Positions 14,935-23,416 of a stretch of 40,603 nucleotides of DNA are shown one piece after another. The notes below the pieces were generated by a model. That model had not been told where the DNA came from and ran no database searches. It saw only the letters and a list, made by a program, of their open reading frames with translations. Position 1 is the first letter of the stretch. The number at the start of each line of letters is the position of its first letter. The position numbers and the translations under genes were made by a program. This stretch comes from Zoogloeaceae bacterium (GTDB lineage Bacteria > Pseudomonadota > Gammaproteobacteria > Burkholderiales > Rhodocyclaceae): the NCBI GenBank assembly GCA_031287525.1, contig JAITSU010000021.1, forward strand, positions 1-40,603. The letters are read 5' to 3'.

Positions 14935-16539
14935 TCATGGCAATCCGATGAGGCGGCGATCTTTTGGCCAGCGGATGCGGTAGTCGGCGGAGAATTCCTT
15001 GCTGCCGCCGGCTTCCAGTTGCGCTTTCCAGGCGATGACGCCGGGGCGGTCGTTCCAGTCTTCCTGACTGACGGCGGGGGTGAAGCGACGTTCGACTTCC
15101 ACCTTCTCATCCCGACCCACGGGGCTGGCGTCCAGCACCAGCGCCTCAACCGGACGTTTGTGCAGATTCGTCACGGTGAAGATGTCGGCAATGTGGCGTT
15201 CGGAATTTTGTCCGACAAAGCCGCTGTTGCCGCTTTGCGCGGCGAGGGATTTGCCGCTCACCCGAATCAGCGCGTCCCGACCAAAGGGCAATTCGAGGCG
15301 GGCGCTCAGACCGGCGTTCCAGCGGGTGACGCCGACATACGCGCCATTTCTGTAAAGCCGCATATCCCCGACCGGCCAGACGCCTTCCGGCAAGTCGCCC
15401 TGCGCCACGAGGTAGGCGGATTTTTCCAGACGCGGCGCAATCCGCGCTTGCAGCGTCACCGGCACTTGCAGTTTGCCCAATGACACGGCGACCTTGCGCC
15501 CGTCGGCAGGTAAGGTTACGACGCCGGAAATGGCGTATTCGGTAGCGAATTCGCTTTGCGTAACCGCAACTCCAAACAAAGGGCGCTGCAACGGTTCTTC
15601 GGCAGCAACCCTGCCCGCCTGATTCTGCATTTTCATCTGTATAGGCATGGCGGCGGGGGCGTGCATTAACTCTTCGTCTTCCGAATACAACGACAAATCC
15701 CAGGTGTTCGGCTGCGGACCGCTGGCGCTTTGGCGGGGTTGCCCGGTGGAGAGCGCAAGGCTGACGCGATTCCAGTCTTCGCCGCTGCGTTGGGCGATCT
15801 GGGCGGTGCGTTCCAGCGTCACGGTTCCGCTTTCCGAATCCAGCGCGGCGCGATAAGCCGGACGCCAGCCCGCATCCTGAAACAGATAGCGCAAGCGCAC
15901 CTGCCCCTCATTTTTTGCCGACAGGCGCACGGACAGCACACGCACCTGGTCGACATCCGGTCGCACCTGCCTGAGATCGCGCTGCCTTGCCTGCAAGTCG
16001 CGTTCGAGGTCGCGTTTTTGCGCGTCGACCGCCAGAATCCGTCGCTGCGCCTGAATGCTGCCTTGCCGGATGGTTTCCAGCGTTTTCGCCGGACTGCCGG
16101 ATTGAAAGCCCTCGCCGGGTTTGACCAGCGCATCCAGATATTTCAGTTCCCGTTCCGCCGCCTGTTTTTCCACATTCAGCGTGTCGATACGGTCAGCAAG
16201 GCGGCGAACCTCCGCTTCCAGCCGCGCTTCTTCGGCATTCAAGGGTTGCGTGCGGGCGCTGTCGCGCCAGACAATTTCTCCGATTTCGATGCCGCTATCC
16301 GCTTCGACCTGCACACTGTCGGTATCGAAATTGGCGGGCAAACCGGAAATTTCCAGTTGCGTATCGCCCGCCTTCACTTTGGCAACCCGTTCAATCAAAG
16401 CGCTGCCGGGATAGAGTATGACGCGACTCACGGGCGCAACGGAAACCGCCGGAGCCAGCGCGGGCTGCCCCGCCGCCAGCGCAGCGGGGATGGAAACGAG
16501 GGAGAGCAAGGCAAGGGGGACGACGCGAAAGACGTTCAT
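14935..16539 (-). CDS. Exported DUF4139/DUF4140 (MuiA-like) protein
   Basis: A 534-residue protein with a signal peptide ending near ALAAG. An N-terminal DUF4140-type domain (SRVILYPGSALIERVAKVKA) follows, then a long coiled coil (residues ~105-200), then the DUF4139 beta-rich domain (LRYLFQDAGWRPAYRAALDS). The family is named after mucoidy inhibitor A and has no established enzyme activity. The start at 16539 is chosen because TGGAG lies 8 bp before it; an ATG at 16551 would consume that site. It is convergent with the Fic gene, only 21 bp apart. It is expected to work in the periplasm. Confidence 0.85.
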   Translation of the reverse strand: MNVFRVVPLALLSLVSIPAALAAGQPALAPAVSVAPVSRVILYPGSALIERVAKVKAGDTQLEISGLPANFDTDSVQVEADSGIEIGEIVWRDSARTQPLNAEEARLEAEVRRLADRIDTLNVEKQAAERELKYLDALVKPGEGFQSGSPAKTLETIRQGSIQAQRRILAVDAQKRDLERDLQARQRDLRQVRPDVDQVRVLSVRLSAKNEGQVRLRYLFQDAGWRPAYRAALDSESGTVTLERTAQIAQRSGEDWNRVSLALSTGQPRQSASGPQPNTWDLSLYSEDEELMHAPAAMPIQMKMQNQAGRVAAEEPLQRPLFGVAVTQSEFATEYAISGVVTLPADGRKVAVSLGKLQVPVTLQARIAPRLEKSAYLVAQGDLPEGVWPVGDMRLYRNGAYVGVTRWNAGLSARLELPFGRDALIRVSGKSLAAQSGNSGFVGQNSERHIADIFTVTNLHKRPVEALVLDASPVGRDEKVEVERRFTPAVSQEDWNDRPGVIAWKAQLEAGGSKEFSADYRIRWPKDRRLIGLP

Positions 16540-16692
16540 GGCAGACTCCATAGAAAAATGAATGACAAACTTTTAACGATGTATCGTACTCGCGTGGGTT
16601 ATCAAGTTGAGAAAATATCGTGTCGGGAACACCGCCATCCTCGATGGCATTTGGGTCTTTCAAGGTAGGGGATTTCTCCGAAACCGCCCCGC

Positions 16693-17757
16693 CTAATCCT
16701 TTTCCCACAATTCGCTCGCCCCGTCCTGTGTCAGCGGCAGCCCCATATGCCGATAAATCGCTGGCGTCGCCATGCGACCCCGCGAGGTGCGTTGCAGGTA
16801 GCCTTGCTGAATCAGGTAGGGTTCCAGCACGTCCTCAATGGTGTCGCGGGATTCGCCGATGGCGGCGGCGAGGTTATCCACGCCGACGGGGCCGCCCGCG
16901 AATTTTTCGATGATGGCGCTGATGAGTTTTCTGTCCATCACATCCAGCCCCGCCGAATCCACATCCAGCATAGCCAGCGCCGCGTCAGCAAGGGCGCGGG
17001 TGATGCGTCCATCCGCCTTGACCTCAACATAGTCACGCACCCGGCGCAGCAAACGATTGGCAATGCGTGGCGTGCCGCGTGAGCGACGGGCGATTTCCAG
17101 CGCGCCTTCCGGTTCCAGGGGCGCGGCAAGCAGACGCGCCGAACGGCGGACGATTTGCTGCAATTCTTCCGGCGTGTAGAACTCCAGGCGGGCGACGATG
17201 CCGAAGCGGTCGCGCAGGGGATTGGTGAGCATTCCGGCGCGAGTGGTCGCGCCGACGAGGGTGAAGGGCGGCAGGTCGAGCTTGACCGAGCGGGCGGCGG
17301 GGCCTTCGCCAATCATGATGTCGATTTGAAAATCTTCCAGCGCCGGATAAAGAATTTCTTCCACCACTGGACTCAAGCGGTGAATTTCGTCAATGAACAG
17401 AATGTCGTGCGCTTCGAGATTGGTGAGCAGCGCGGCGAGGTCGCCCGCCCGTTCCAGCACGGGGCCGGAAGTCTGGCGCAGATTAACGCCCATTTCCTGC
17501 GCCAGAATGTGCGCCAGCGTAGTCTTACCCAAACCCGGCGGGCCAAAGAGCAGCACGTGGTCAAGCGATTCGCCGCGCGCCCTTGCCGCCTGAATGAAAA
17601 TTTCCAGTTGCTCGCGGATTTTGACCTGTCCGGTGTAGTCGGCAAGCCGCCTGGGACGCAGGGCGCGTTCCAGCGCCTCCTCGCGGGCGGATTGCGCTTG
17701 CGGCGCGATGAGGCGATCCGGCGCAAGGGCGGGGGTAAGGTCGTCGGTTTCTATCAT
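16693..17757 (-). CDS. ruvB: Holliday junction branch migration ATPase RuvB
   Basis: RuvB is the hexameric motor that, with RuvA, moves Holliday junctions in recombination repair. The 354-residue protein shows the opening [11 protein letters not shown], Walker [12 protein letters not shown], Walker [11 protein letters not shown], sensor 1 [10 protein letters not shown] and the C-terminal winged helix ending [19 protein letters not shown]. The ATG at 17757 is fixed by its 4-bp overlap with the thiL stop; a longer frame to 17799 is not needed. RuvA and ruvC are not adjacent, which differs from the usual ruvCAB order. Confidence 0.97.
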   Translation of the reverse strand: MIETDDLTPALAPDRLIAPQAQSAREEALERALRPRRLADYTGQVKIREQLEIFIQAARARGESLDHVLLFGPPGLGKTTLAHILAQEMGVNLRQTSGPVLERAGDLAALLTNLEAHDILFIDEIHRLSPVVEEILYPALEDFQIDIMIGEGPAARSVKLDLPPFTLVGATTRAGMLTNPLRDRFGIVARLEFYTPEELQQIVRRSARLLAAPLEPEGALEIARRSRGTPRIANRLLRRVRDYVEVKADGRITRALADAALAMLDVDSAGLDVMDRKLISAIIEKFAGGPVGVDNLAAAIGESRDTIEDVLEPYLIQQGYLQRTSRGRMATPAIYRHMGLPLTQDGASELWEKD

Positions 17758-18719
17758 GTCAAGGCTTCTCTGAAATGGTCGTAACCCTGCGTGTGCCAAG
17801 GCACGATTTTGCCTTCCGGGTCAAGAATTTGCACGCGCGGCGCAAGGTCTGTTTTTGTCATCCGCCCGACGCGCCACAAGGGTAAATCCAGCTCAGCGGC
17901 AATTCGGGCAAGGGCGAGGCGTTGTTCCGGGGATGCGGTAAAGGCGAGTTCGTAATCATCGCCGCCCGTGAGCAATGCGTCCAGCGCAATGGCGCGCGGC
18001 ACAGAATCCGGCAGACGGGGAAGCTGATGCAGCAGGATTTCCGCCGTCAGCCGGGAGCGTTCGGCAATATGCCCGACATCCGCCAGCAGACCGTCGGAAA
18101 TATCAATAGCGGCATGAGCGTGGTCGCGTAACGCCAGCCCCAAGGCAACACGCGGTTGCGGCGTGTGCAGACGTTTCAGGCACACGCGACAGAGCGGTTC
18201 CGGCAATTCAATTTCACCGCGCAGATGTCGCAAACCCAAGGCGGCAAGCCCCGCATGACCGGAAAGCCAGAGGTCATCCCCCGCCCGCGCTCCATCCCGC
18301 CGCAACGCCGCGCCAGCGGGAACTTCGCCCGCTGCCGTCACGCACAGGGTCAGCGCCCCGCGCGTGGTGTCGCCACCAATCAAATCGACGCCGAATTTTC
18401 GGGCGCAGCAAAAAAAACCCTCGACAAAAGGAGCGAGCCAGTTTTCATCAGCGGCGGGCAAACTCAACGCCAGCAATGCCCAACGCGGCTTCGCGCCCAT
18501 CGCGGCAAGGTCAGAGAGATTGACGGCAAGGGTTTTCCAGCCCAAATCGCGCGGGTCAGCGTCAGGGAAAAAATGCGTCCCCGCCACCAGCATGTCGGTA
18601 GTGAGCGCCAGTTCCATGCCGCTGGAAACCCGCGTCAGAGCGCAGTCATCGCCCACGCCCAACACCGCGCCGGATGCGGGACGCTGAAAGTAGCGAGAAA
18701 TCAGGTCGAATTCAGTCAT
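17754..18719 (-). CDS. thiL: Thiamine-monophosphate kinase
   Basis: ThiL makes thiamine diphosphate from thiamine monophosphate and ATP, the last step of the pathway. The 321-residue protein opens [14 protein letters not shown]. It carries [36 protein letters not shown] and [12 protein letters not shown], all family motifs of the metal and ATP site. The frame stays open upstream to 19013, but those codons do not fit the family; the ATG at 18719 has a GGAAA before it. Its stop overlaps the ruvB start, so translation is coupled. In relatives thiL often follows nusB; here the Rpn gene and its repeats lie between them. Confidence 0.95.
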   Translation of the reverse strand: MTEFDLISRYFQRPASGAVLGVGDDCALTRVSSGMELALTTDMLVAGTHFFPDADPRDLGWKTLAVNLSDLAAMGAKPRWALLALSLPAADENWLAPFVEGFFCCARKFGVDLIGGDTTRGALTLCVTAAGEVPAGAALRRDGARAGDDLWLSGHAGLAALGLRHLRGEIELPEPLCRVCLKRLHTPQPRVALGLALRDHAHAAIDISDGLLADVGHIAERSRLTAEILLHQLPRLPDSVPRAIALDALLTGGDDYELAFTASPEQRLALARIAAELDLPLWRVGRMTKTDLAPRVQILDPEGKIVPWHTQGYDHFREALT

Positions 18720-19053
18720 GCGGTTTCCAAAATAAATTCCCGCTTTCCGCGTCGGAGAGGACATCGATCGGTTACGAATAACCAACGGGAAAGGCGAGCG
18801 ACTGTGGCAAGGAAATGACGAGTAGAAAAAATCATGCTGTGCGCTGAAAATCACCAGATGGAATTGTGGCGCGTTCCCTGGTTTGTTTTCGTTAAATGAA
18901 ATTTTGCCTACCTTCCCTGCGATCGGATTGCCAGACTTTCCTGGATAAACCAATAATTGGATGATGTCTACCCGGTTGAACCATACCAGCAAAAAAACCA
19001 CCCACCAAAACAAACAATTTGTAGTACGGCTGGAGACACTTCTGTTCCAGACT
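18720..19053 (-). other. Gene-free upstream region of thiL
   Basis: I see no supportable gene here. The stretch is AT-richer than its surroundings and should hold the thiL-ruvB promoter, but I find no convincing box pair. The left half stays open in the thiL frame without protein-like character. The right end abuts the truncated Rpn 3' cassette. Confidence 0.5.
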
Positions 19054-19167
19054 CTAATGTCGTTTCTCGCGGGATTCGGCGAGGAGGCGGGTTTGTTCGT
19101 CTTCCGAGAGAGCGACCAAACGGGATACCGCTTTTTTCAGTTGCGGGTCTTTTTCCGCGAGTCTCAT
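19054..19167 (-). pseudogene. Truncated third copy of the Rpn C-terminal segment
   Basis: It opens MRLAEKDPQLKKAVSRLVAL and keeps the same residues as the intact gene through LLAESREK. It then breaks off into RH and a TAG. The loss of similarity is abrupt, which marks one boundary of the repeat array. It encodes 37 residues and is unlikely to be expressed alone. Confidence 0.7.
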
Positions 19168-19187
19168 CCGTTTTTCCGCTTGTCTTG

Positions 19188-19442
19188 TCAGTGTAGGGTT
19201 CGGATCGCTTTCGGTAAAAGTCCCGTAGCGCGGACAATCTCATCTACGGACAATCCCAAGCTGAGAAGATTCCGCGCTATGGCAAGCCGCTCTTCCTCCC
19301 GTGCCGCATTCTCCCTCGCCACAATATCCCGTTGCAGTTTCTCGCGGGATTCGGCAAGCAGGCGGGTTTGTTCGTCTTCCGAGAGGGCGACCAAACGGGA
19401 TACCGCTTTTTTCAGTTGCGGGTCTTTTTCTGCGCGTCTCAT
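19188..19442 (-). pseudogene. Orphan C-terminal cassette of an Rpn-type nuclease
   Basis: An 84-codon frame opening MRRAEKDPQLKKAVSRLVAL. It matches the C-terminal ~80 residues of the intact Rpn protein upstream. After a shared IVARENAA it has its own end, REEERLAIARNLLSLGLSVD and then EIVRATGLLPKAIRTLH. The intact gene instead has AYKAQTETQLAIARRLLSRG and VPMDEIVSITELSPDAIRTLH. No ribosome binding site is evident and the nuclease domain is absent. It may be a silent donor cassette for the 3' end of the nuclease gene, or simply a decaying duplication. Confidence 0.7.
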
Positions 19443-19462
19443 TCGTTCTTCCGCTTGTCTTG

Positions 19463-20287
19463 TCAGTGTAGGGTTCGGATCGCATCCGGGGAAAGTTCCG
19501 TGATGCTGACAATCTCATCCATCGGCACCCCCCGACTAAGCAGCCTTCGCGCTATGGCAAGCTGCGTCTCTGTCTGCGCCTTATACGCCGCCGCATTCTC
19601 CCGCGCCACAATATCCCGTTGCAGTTTCTCGCGAGATTCGGCGAGGAGGCGGGTTTGTTCGTCTTCTGAAAGCGCCACCAGGCGGGATACCGCTTTTTTC
19701 AGTTGCGGGTCTTTTTCTGCGAGTCTCATCAGTTCTTCCTCTTGTCTTGCTTTCAAAAATTCCAGCCAGTCCCACAGCGCCGTGCCATCTTCTTCCTGCG
19801 GCAGCTTGGGGAGTTCCAGGGTGTTGACTTCCAGTAAATCAGTGAATTCCGATCCCGTCTTCGGGTCGTGGAGTCGGTAACAGTTATGATAGTGCTGATT
19901 TTCGGGAATTTGTACGTAATCTGTAATCAGGATGCTGATGGCGCGTTTGATGCTCTGATAGTCCTCGCCTCTGCCAATCTGTTCCGTCACCATGCGGGCG
20001 AGGTAAAAAACCACGCGCTCGCGCATTTGCGGGTGTTCGACAATCTGGATTTCGATGTCGATGATTTTGCCGGTGGGCGTCTTCACCTTCACGTCCAGAA
20101 TGCCCTGTTTGTCGTCGGGAACCTCGCCTTTCAGGTGCGGATCGACGATCATGACCTCCTGATAATCTTCCGGCGGCAGGTCGAGCGCGGATTTCAGGAA
20201 GGCCGTGAGGATGGAGGTATCTTGCGCGTCGCCAAAGATGAGCTTGAAGACAAAATCGTTGCGCGGCGAGAGAACGGGGTTACGCAT
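19463..20287 (-). CDS. Rpn family recombination-promoting nuclease / PD-(D/E)XK transposase-like protein
   Basis: A 274-residue protein of the Rpn (YhgA-like) family. The N-terminus LSPRNDFVFKLIFGD is typical, and the nuclease core has the Asp of GILDVKVKTPTGK followed by the E-x-Q element IIDIEIQI, the PD-(D/E)XK signature. Rpn proteins cut DNA and raise recombination in E. coli; related proteins have been linked to phage defence and to alternative shorter C-terminal products. The C-terminal ~80 residues form charged helices, and their coding DNA is repeated twice more downstream. No clear ribosome binding site precedes the ATG. Its placement between nusB and thiL, which are often neighbours, suggests insertion. 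Confidence 0.88.
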   Translation of the reverse strand: MRNPVLSPRNDFVFKLIFGDAQDTSILTAFLKSALDLPPEDYQEVMIVDPHLKGEVPDDKQGILDVKVKTPTGKIIDIEIQIVEHPQMRERVVFYLARMVTEQIGRGEDYQSIKRAISILITDYVQIPENQHYHNCYRLHDPKTGSEFTDLLEVNTLELPKLPQEEDGTALWDWLEFLKARQEEELMRLAEKDPQLKKAVSRLVALSEDEQTRLLAESREKLQRDIVARENAAAYKAQTETQLAIARRLLSRGVPMDEIVSITELSPDAIRTLH

Positions 20288-20384
20288 AATCTGGTGAAGG
20301 AAATGAAAGTGGTATATTGTAGCCCATGTCTAGCCGGGCGACATCGGGGAAAATTGCCGGGACACAATTCGTATTCCATGAAAT

Positions 20385-20936
20385 TCACGCATTTCTCGCG
20401 GCGACTTCCGCGCCGCGCAGGTGGGCGGCGGTTTTGTCCAGTACGCCGTTGACGTAGCGATGCCCTTCGTTGCTGCCGAATTGCTTGGCGAGTTCGATGG
20501 CTTCGTTGATGACGACCCGATAGGGCGTCGCCGGACAGTGCGCGAATTCAAAGGTCGCCATGAGCAGGATGACAGCTTCGATGGGGGATAGCTCGTCGAA
20601 AGGTCGGTCGAGGGCTTCGGTCAGTTGCGCGGTCAGCGTCGCCTGTTCGCGGATGACGCCGCGCACCAGCGTCAGATAAAGTTCGCTGTCGACCTGTTCG
20701 ACAGCGGCTGCGGCGGCTTCTGTATTTTCTTCGGCGTCGCTCGCCTGTTCGCCGCCCGCCGCGTAGACTGCCCATTCCGGCATGTGGCTTTCGATGGCAG
20801 CGGCATCCGCGCCGCCGATGCGCCATTGATACAAGCCTTGCAGGGCGAGTTCACGCGCTTTGCGGCGTTCGCTGGAAATTTTGCCGGATTTGCGTTTGGC
20901 AGGTTTGGGGGACGCGGTGTCGTTCATGGCGTTCAT
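20385..20936 (-). CDS. nusB: Transcription antitermination factor NusB
   Basis: NusB with NusE binds boxA RNA and allows full transcription of rRNA operons. The 183-residue protein has the family's start [19 protein letters not shown], the [18 protein letters not shown] segment and [20 protein letters not shown] near the end, followed by YVNGVLDK. It is somewhat longer than E. coli NusB because of a Lys-rich head and an Ala/Glu-rich insert (residues ~60-80). Its ATG overlaps the ribH stop by 4 bp, so it is the last gene of the riboflavin operon. Confidence 0.96.
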   Translation of the reverse strand: MNAMNDTASPKPAKRKSGKISSERRKARELALQGLYQWRIGGADAAAIESHMPEWAVYAAGGEQASDAEENTEAAAAAVEQVDSELYLTLVRGVIREQATLTAQLTEALDRPFDELSPIEAVILLMATFEFAHCPATPYRVVINEAIELAKQFGSNEGHRYVNGVLDKTAAHLRGAEVAARNA

Positions 20937-21400
20937 CGTTCGTTCCTGAAATTTTGCAACAGCCTTGCCATTTCCACGGCGGCGGCGGCGCAGTCGGCGC
21001 CTTTTTGCTGCTGCCGCGCGCGCGCCTGCGCGTCGTTTTCGACGGTCAGAATGCCGTTGGCAATGGGTACGCCAGTGACGAGTTGCGCTTCCATCACGCC
21101 GCGACAGGCGTCGTTGGAAACGACTTCAAAGTGGTAGGTTTCGCCGCGAATGACCGCGCCCAGGGCAATCAGGGCGTCGAATTTGCCGCTCTGCGCCAGC
21201 GTTTGCAGGGTGAGCGGAATTTCCAGCGCGCCGGGGACGGAGAAGGCGCGGATGTTTTTGACATGCAGGCGTTGCAGTTCCGCCACTGCCGCCGCTTGCA
21301 AGGCTTGGCAGATTTCAGCGTTAAAGCGGCTGCTGACGATGCCGATCGTCAAACCCGCGCCGTCCAGATTGGCAATGCAGGTTGGCGTAGCGTTCGACAT
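20933..21400 (-). CDS. ribH: 6,7-dimethyl-8-ribityllumazine synthase
   Basis: RibH condenses the ribB product with the ribityl-aminopyrimidine to give lumazine, the substrate of riboflavin synthase. The 155-residue protein has [16 protein letters not shown], the [15 protein letters not shown] loop, and [20 protein letters not shown] with the catalytic His region. Its length is normal. Its ATG shares one base with the ribB stop and its stop overlaps nusB, so the operon is tightly coupled. Confidence 0.97.
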   Translation of the reverse strand: MSNATPTCIANLDGAGLTIGIVSSRFNAEICQALQAAAVAELQRLHVKNIRAFSVPGALEIPLTLQTLAQSGKFDALIALGAVIRGETYHFEVVSNDACRGVMEAQLVTGVPIANGILTVENDAQARARQQQKGADCAAAAVEMARLLQNFRNER

Positions 21401-22557
21401 CAGGTCAATTCCTCCGGCGAGGCGGCGAAGCCGGTGACTTCCAGCGAGAAGCCGGTCATGGAAGGAATTTTGCGCGGGCTGGACATGAGGCGCATTTTTC
21501 GCACGCCCAGGTCACGCAGAATTTGCGCGCCGATGCCGTGCGTGCGCGGGTCCCATTTGAGATTGCGGTTGCCCTTGTCTGCCTTGTCCACTGATTTCGG
21601 GGCGGAAAGACGCGCAAGCAGTTCGCTGCCTGCTTCGGAACGGTGCATGAGCACGATGACGCCATGCCCGTTTTTGGCGATGGCGGCTTGCGCTTCTTCG
21701 ATGCTGAACGCGGCGCGTTGGCTGCCGGGATCGAGAAAATCGAGTACGGACAGCGGTTCATGCACCCGCACCAGCGTTTCGGCATCGGCGGGAATCGCGC
21801 CTTTCACCAGCGCCAGATGCGCCGCGCCGGAAGCCTTGTCAGCGTAGGCGTGCAGGGTAAATTCGCCCTGCGCGGTTTGAATGGTTTTGGACGCGACCCG
21901 TTCGACCAGGGTTTCGGAGGCGGCGCGGTAGTGAATCAAATCCGCAATCGCGCCGATTTTGATGTTGTGTTCCCTGGCAAAGATGAGCAAATCCGGCAGC
22001 CGCGCCATCGTGCCGTCTTCCTTCAGCACTTCGCAAATCACCGCCGAGGGTTCCAGCCCCGCCAGCCGCGTGAGGTCGCAACCGGCTTCGGTGTGTCCGG
22101 CGCGCACCAGCACGCCGCCCTCTTTCGCGGTGATGGGAAAGACATGACCGGGCTGCACGATGTCATCGTGCGTCGCGTTCTTCGCCACCGCCGCCTGCAC
22201 GGTGCGGGCGCGGTCAAAGGCGGAAATGCCGGTGGTGACGCCTTCCGCCGCTTCGATGGACACGGTGAACGCCGTGTTATAGGGCGTTCTGTTGTCATGC
22301 GTCATCTGCGACAAGCCCAGTTGACGGGCGCGCGCTTCGGTGATGGTGAGACAAACCAGCCCGCGACAATGCGTGACCATAAAATTGATGGCTTCCGGCG
22401 ACACATGTTCGGCAGCGATGAGCAAGTCACCTTCGTTTTCGCGGTCTTCTTCATCGACCAGAATCACCATGCGACCCGCCTTGATTTCAGCGATAATTTC
22501 CCTGGTCGGGGCGATGGCGGACGCGGTGGGGGCAATCAAGGGAACAACGGTATTCAT
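21400..22557 (-). CDS. ribB: 3,4-dihydroxy-2-butanone-4-phosphate synthase with a degenerate GTP cyclohydrolase II-like domain
   Basis: The N-terminal ~200 residues of this 385-residue protein are a complete RibB domain, which makes the four-carbon unit of riboflavin from ribulose-5-phosphate. [20 protein letters not shown], the Cys in HCRGLVCL, and [17 protein letters not shown] are present. The C-terminal half aligns with GTP cyclohydrolase II, but the zinc-binding Cys motif of that enzyme (CxxGD ... CDCG) is missing. The matching place reads [15 protein letters not shown], so this half is probably not a cyclohydrolase. A separate ribA would then be needed. AAGGAG stands 8 bp before the ATG at 22557; longer open frame upstream belongs to no domain. 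Confidence 0.93.
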   Translation of the reverse strand: MNTVVPLIAPTASAIAPTREIIAEIKAGRMVILVDEEDRENEGDLLIAAEHVSPEAINFMVTHCRGLVCLTITEARARQLGLSQMTHDNRTPYNTAFTVSIEAAEGVTTGISAFDRARTVQAAVAKNATHDDIVQPGHVFPITAKEGGVLVRAGHTEAGCDLTRLAGLEPSAVICEVLKEDGTMARLPDLLIFAREHNIKIGAIADLIHYRAASETLVERVASKTIQTAQGEFTLHAYADKASGAAHLALVKGAIPADAETLVRVHEPLSVLDFLDPGSQRAAFSIEEAQAAIAKNGHGVIVLMHRSEAGSELLARLSAPKSVDKADKGNRNLKWDPRTHGIGAQILRDLGVRKMRLMSSPRKIPSMTGFSLEVTGFAASPEELT

Positions 22558-22577
22558 GGGGAAACTCCTTGTTATCA

Positions 22578-23177
22578 TCAGTTGGATTCTTTTTCCCACG
22601 CCAGCATCCGTTCGGTATAGCGGGCGATCAGGTCGATTTCCAGATTCACGCGGCAACCGGCGTAGAGCTTGCCAAGGGTGGTGACTTCCAGCGTATGCGG
22701 AATCAGGTTGATGGTGAACACATCGCCCTCTACCGTATTGGTGGTCAGGCTGCAACCATCCACCACCACAGAACCCTTGCGGGCGATGTATTTTGAAATG
22801 GCGTGCGGCGCGCGGATTTCCAGCAGACGATTGTCGCCCACCGCGTCAAAGCGCAGCACCTCGCCCACGCCATCGACGTGACCGGAAACCAGATGACCGC
22901 CAATCGGGTCGCCAATGCAAAGCGCCTTTTCCAGATTGACTTCGCCGGGTTTATCCAGCCCGACCGTGCAATTCAGCGTTTCCGGCGAAACATCGACGCA
23001 ATACCAGTCCGCGCCTTTCTCCACCACAGTCAGACAAACGCCCGCATGAGCGATGGAGTCGCCCAGGGCGACGCGGGAAATATCCAGCGCGGCAGGTTCC
23101 ACCGTCAGACGAAACCCCACTTCACGCGGGGTCAAGCGAGTAATGCGACCAACCGCCGCAACAATTCCTGAAAACAT
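22578..23177 (-). CDS. ribE: Riboflavin synthase (alpha subunit)
   Basis: It converts two lumazines into one riboflavin, closing the pathway begun by ribB and ribH downstream. The 199-residue protein starts with the near-invariant MFSGIV and contains two lumazine-binding repeats ([17 protein letters not shown], then [16 protein letters not shown]) with [13 protein letters not shown] between them. The open frame extends upstream to 23414, but MFSGIV sets the start. A TAAAAT in the upstream DNA could be its -10 box. No FMN riboswitch is visible. It heads the operon ribE-ribB-ribH-nusB. Confidence 0.96.
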   Translation of the reverse strand: MFSGIVAAVGRITRLTPREVGFRLTVEPAALDISRVALGDSIAHAGVCLTVVEKGADWYCVDVSPETLNCTVGLDKPGEVNLEKALCIGDPIGGHLVSGHVDGVGEVLRFDAVGDNRLLEIRAPHAISKYIARKGSVVVDGCSLTTNTVEGDVFTINLIPHTLEVTTLGKLYAGCRVNLEIDLIARYTERMLAWEKESN

Positions 23178-23308
23178 ATTCGGGGAGAGACTACAGGATG
23201 AAAGCAGTGATTTTAGCACGGGCGTACAGGCGGCAGGGGGCAAAGGAGCGCGGGGAAGAGGCGCATGATGGTGGTCAAGATATTGATCGCAAATTGAAAA
23301 TGGTTCGG

Positions 23309-23336
23309 GTAGGGGCGGTTCGCGAACCGCCCCTAC
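23309..23336. repeat. 28-bp perfect palindrome (REP-like element)
   Basis: GTAGGGGCGGTTCG is followed directly by its exact reverse complement CGAACCGCCCCTAC. Such GC-rich palindromes are commonly dispersed in intergenic regions as REP or REPIN units. It lies between the ribE promoter region and the pilY1 terminator and has no T run. Confidence 0.85.
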
Positions 23337-23363
23337 GAAGGGATCGGGGCGGGTATTTCCCAT

Positions 23364-23393
23364 AAAAAACCCGCCCAGGGTGGGCGGGTTTTT
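23364..23393. terminator. Bidirectional rho-independent terminator after pilY1
   Basis: AAAAAACCCGCCCA, GGG loop, TGGGCGGGTTTTT. The stem is perfect and flanked by A and T runs, so it works on both strands. Its main role is to end the minus-strand pilY1 transcript and shield the riboflavin operon. Confidence 0.92.
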
Positions 23394-23416
23394 GTGGTGC
23401 GGTCTGGCTTGCACGC

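Larger units (their letters stand above)
19054..19737 (-). repeat. Array of three direct copies of the Rpn gene 3' end
   Basis: Minus-strand copies of one ~280-bp block appear in series. The first is inside the intact Rpn gene (about 19463-19737), the second is an orphan (19188-19442), and the third is truncated (19054-19167). A shared marker (GTTTGTTCGTCTTC on the plus strand) lies at 19653, 19366 and 19091, giving periods of 287 and 275 bp. All three encode EKDPQLKKAVSRLVALSEDE. The first two end in different but alignable tails, both finishing AIRTLH. The linkers after each stop are also repeated (coding-like PYTDK). Confidence 0.9.

Noticed and set aside
17754..19013. Longer thiL frame starting at 19013
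   Set aside because: The extra ~98 codons have no similarity to ThiL, and the ATG at 18719 gives the standard N-terminus and length.
23178..23308. FMN riboswitch upstream of ribE
   Set aside because: The conserved RFN segments (such as the AGGG and CCGGCGGT blocks) are not present, and no fitting multi-helix fold was seen.
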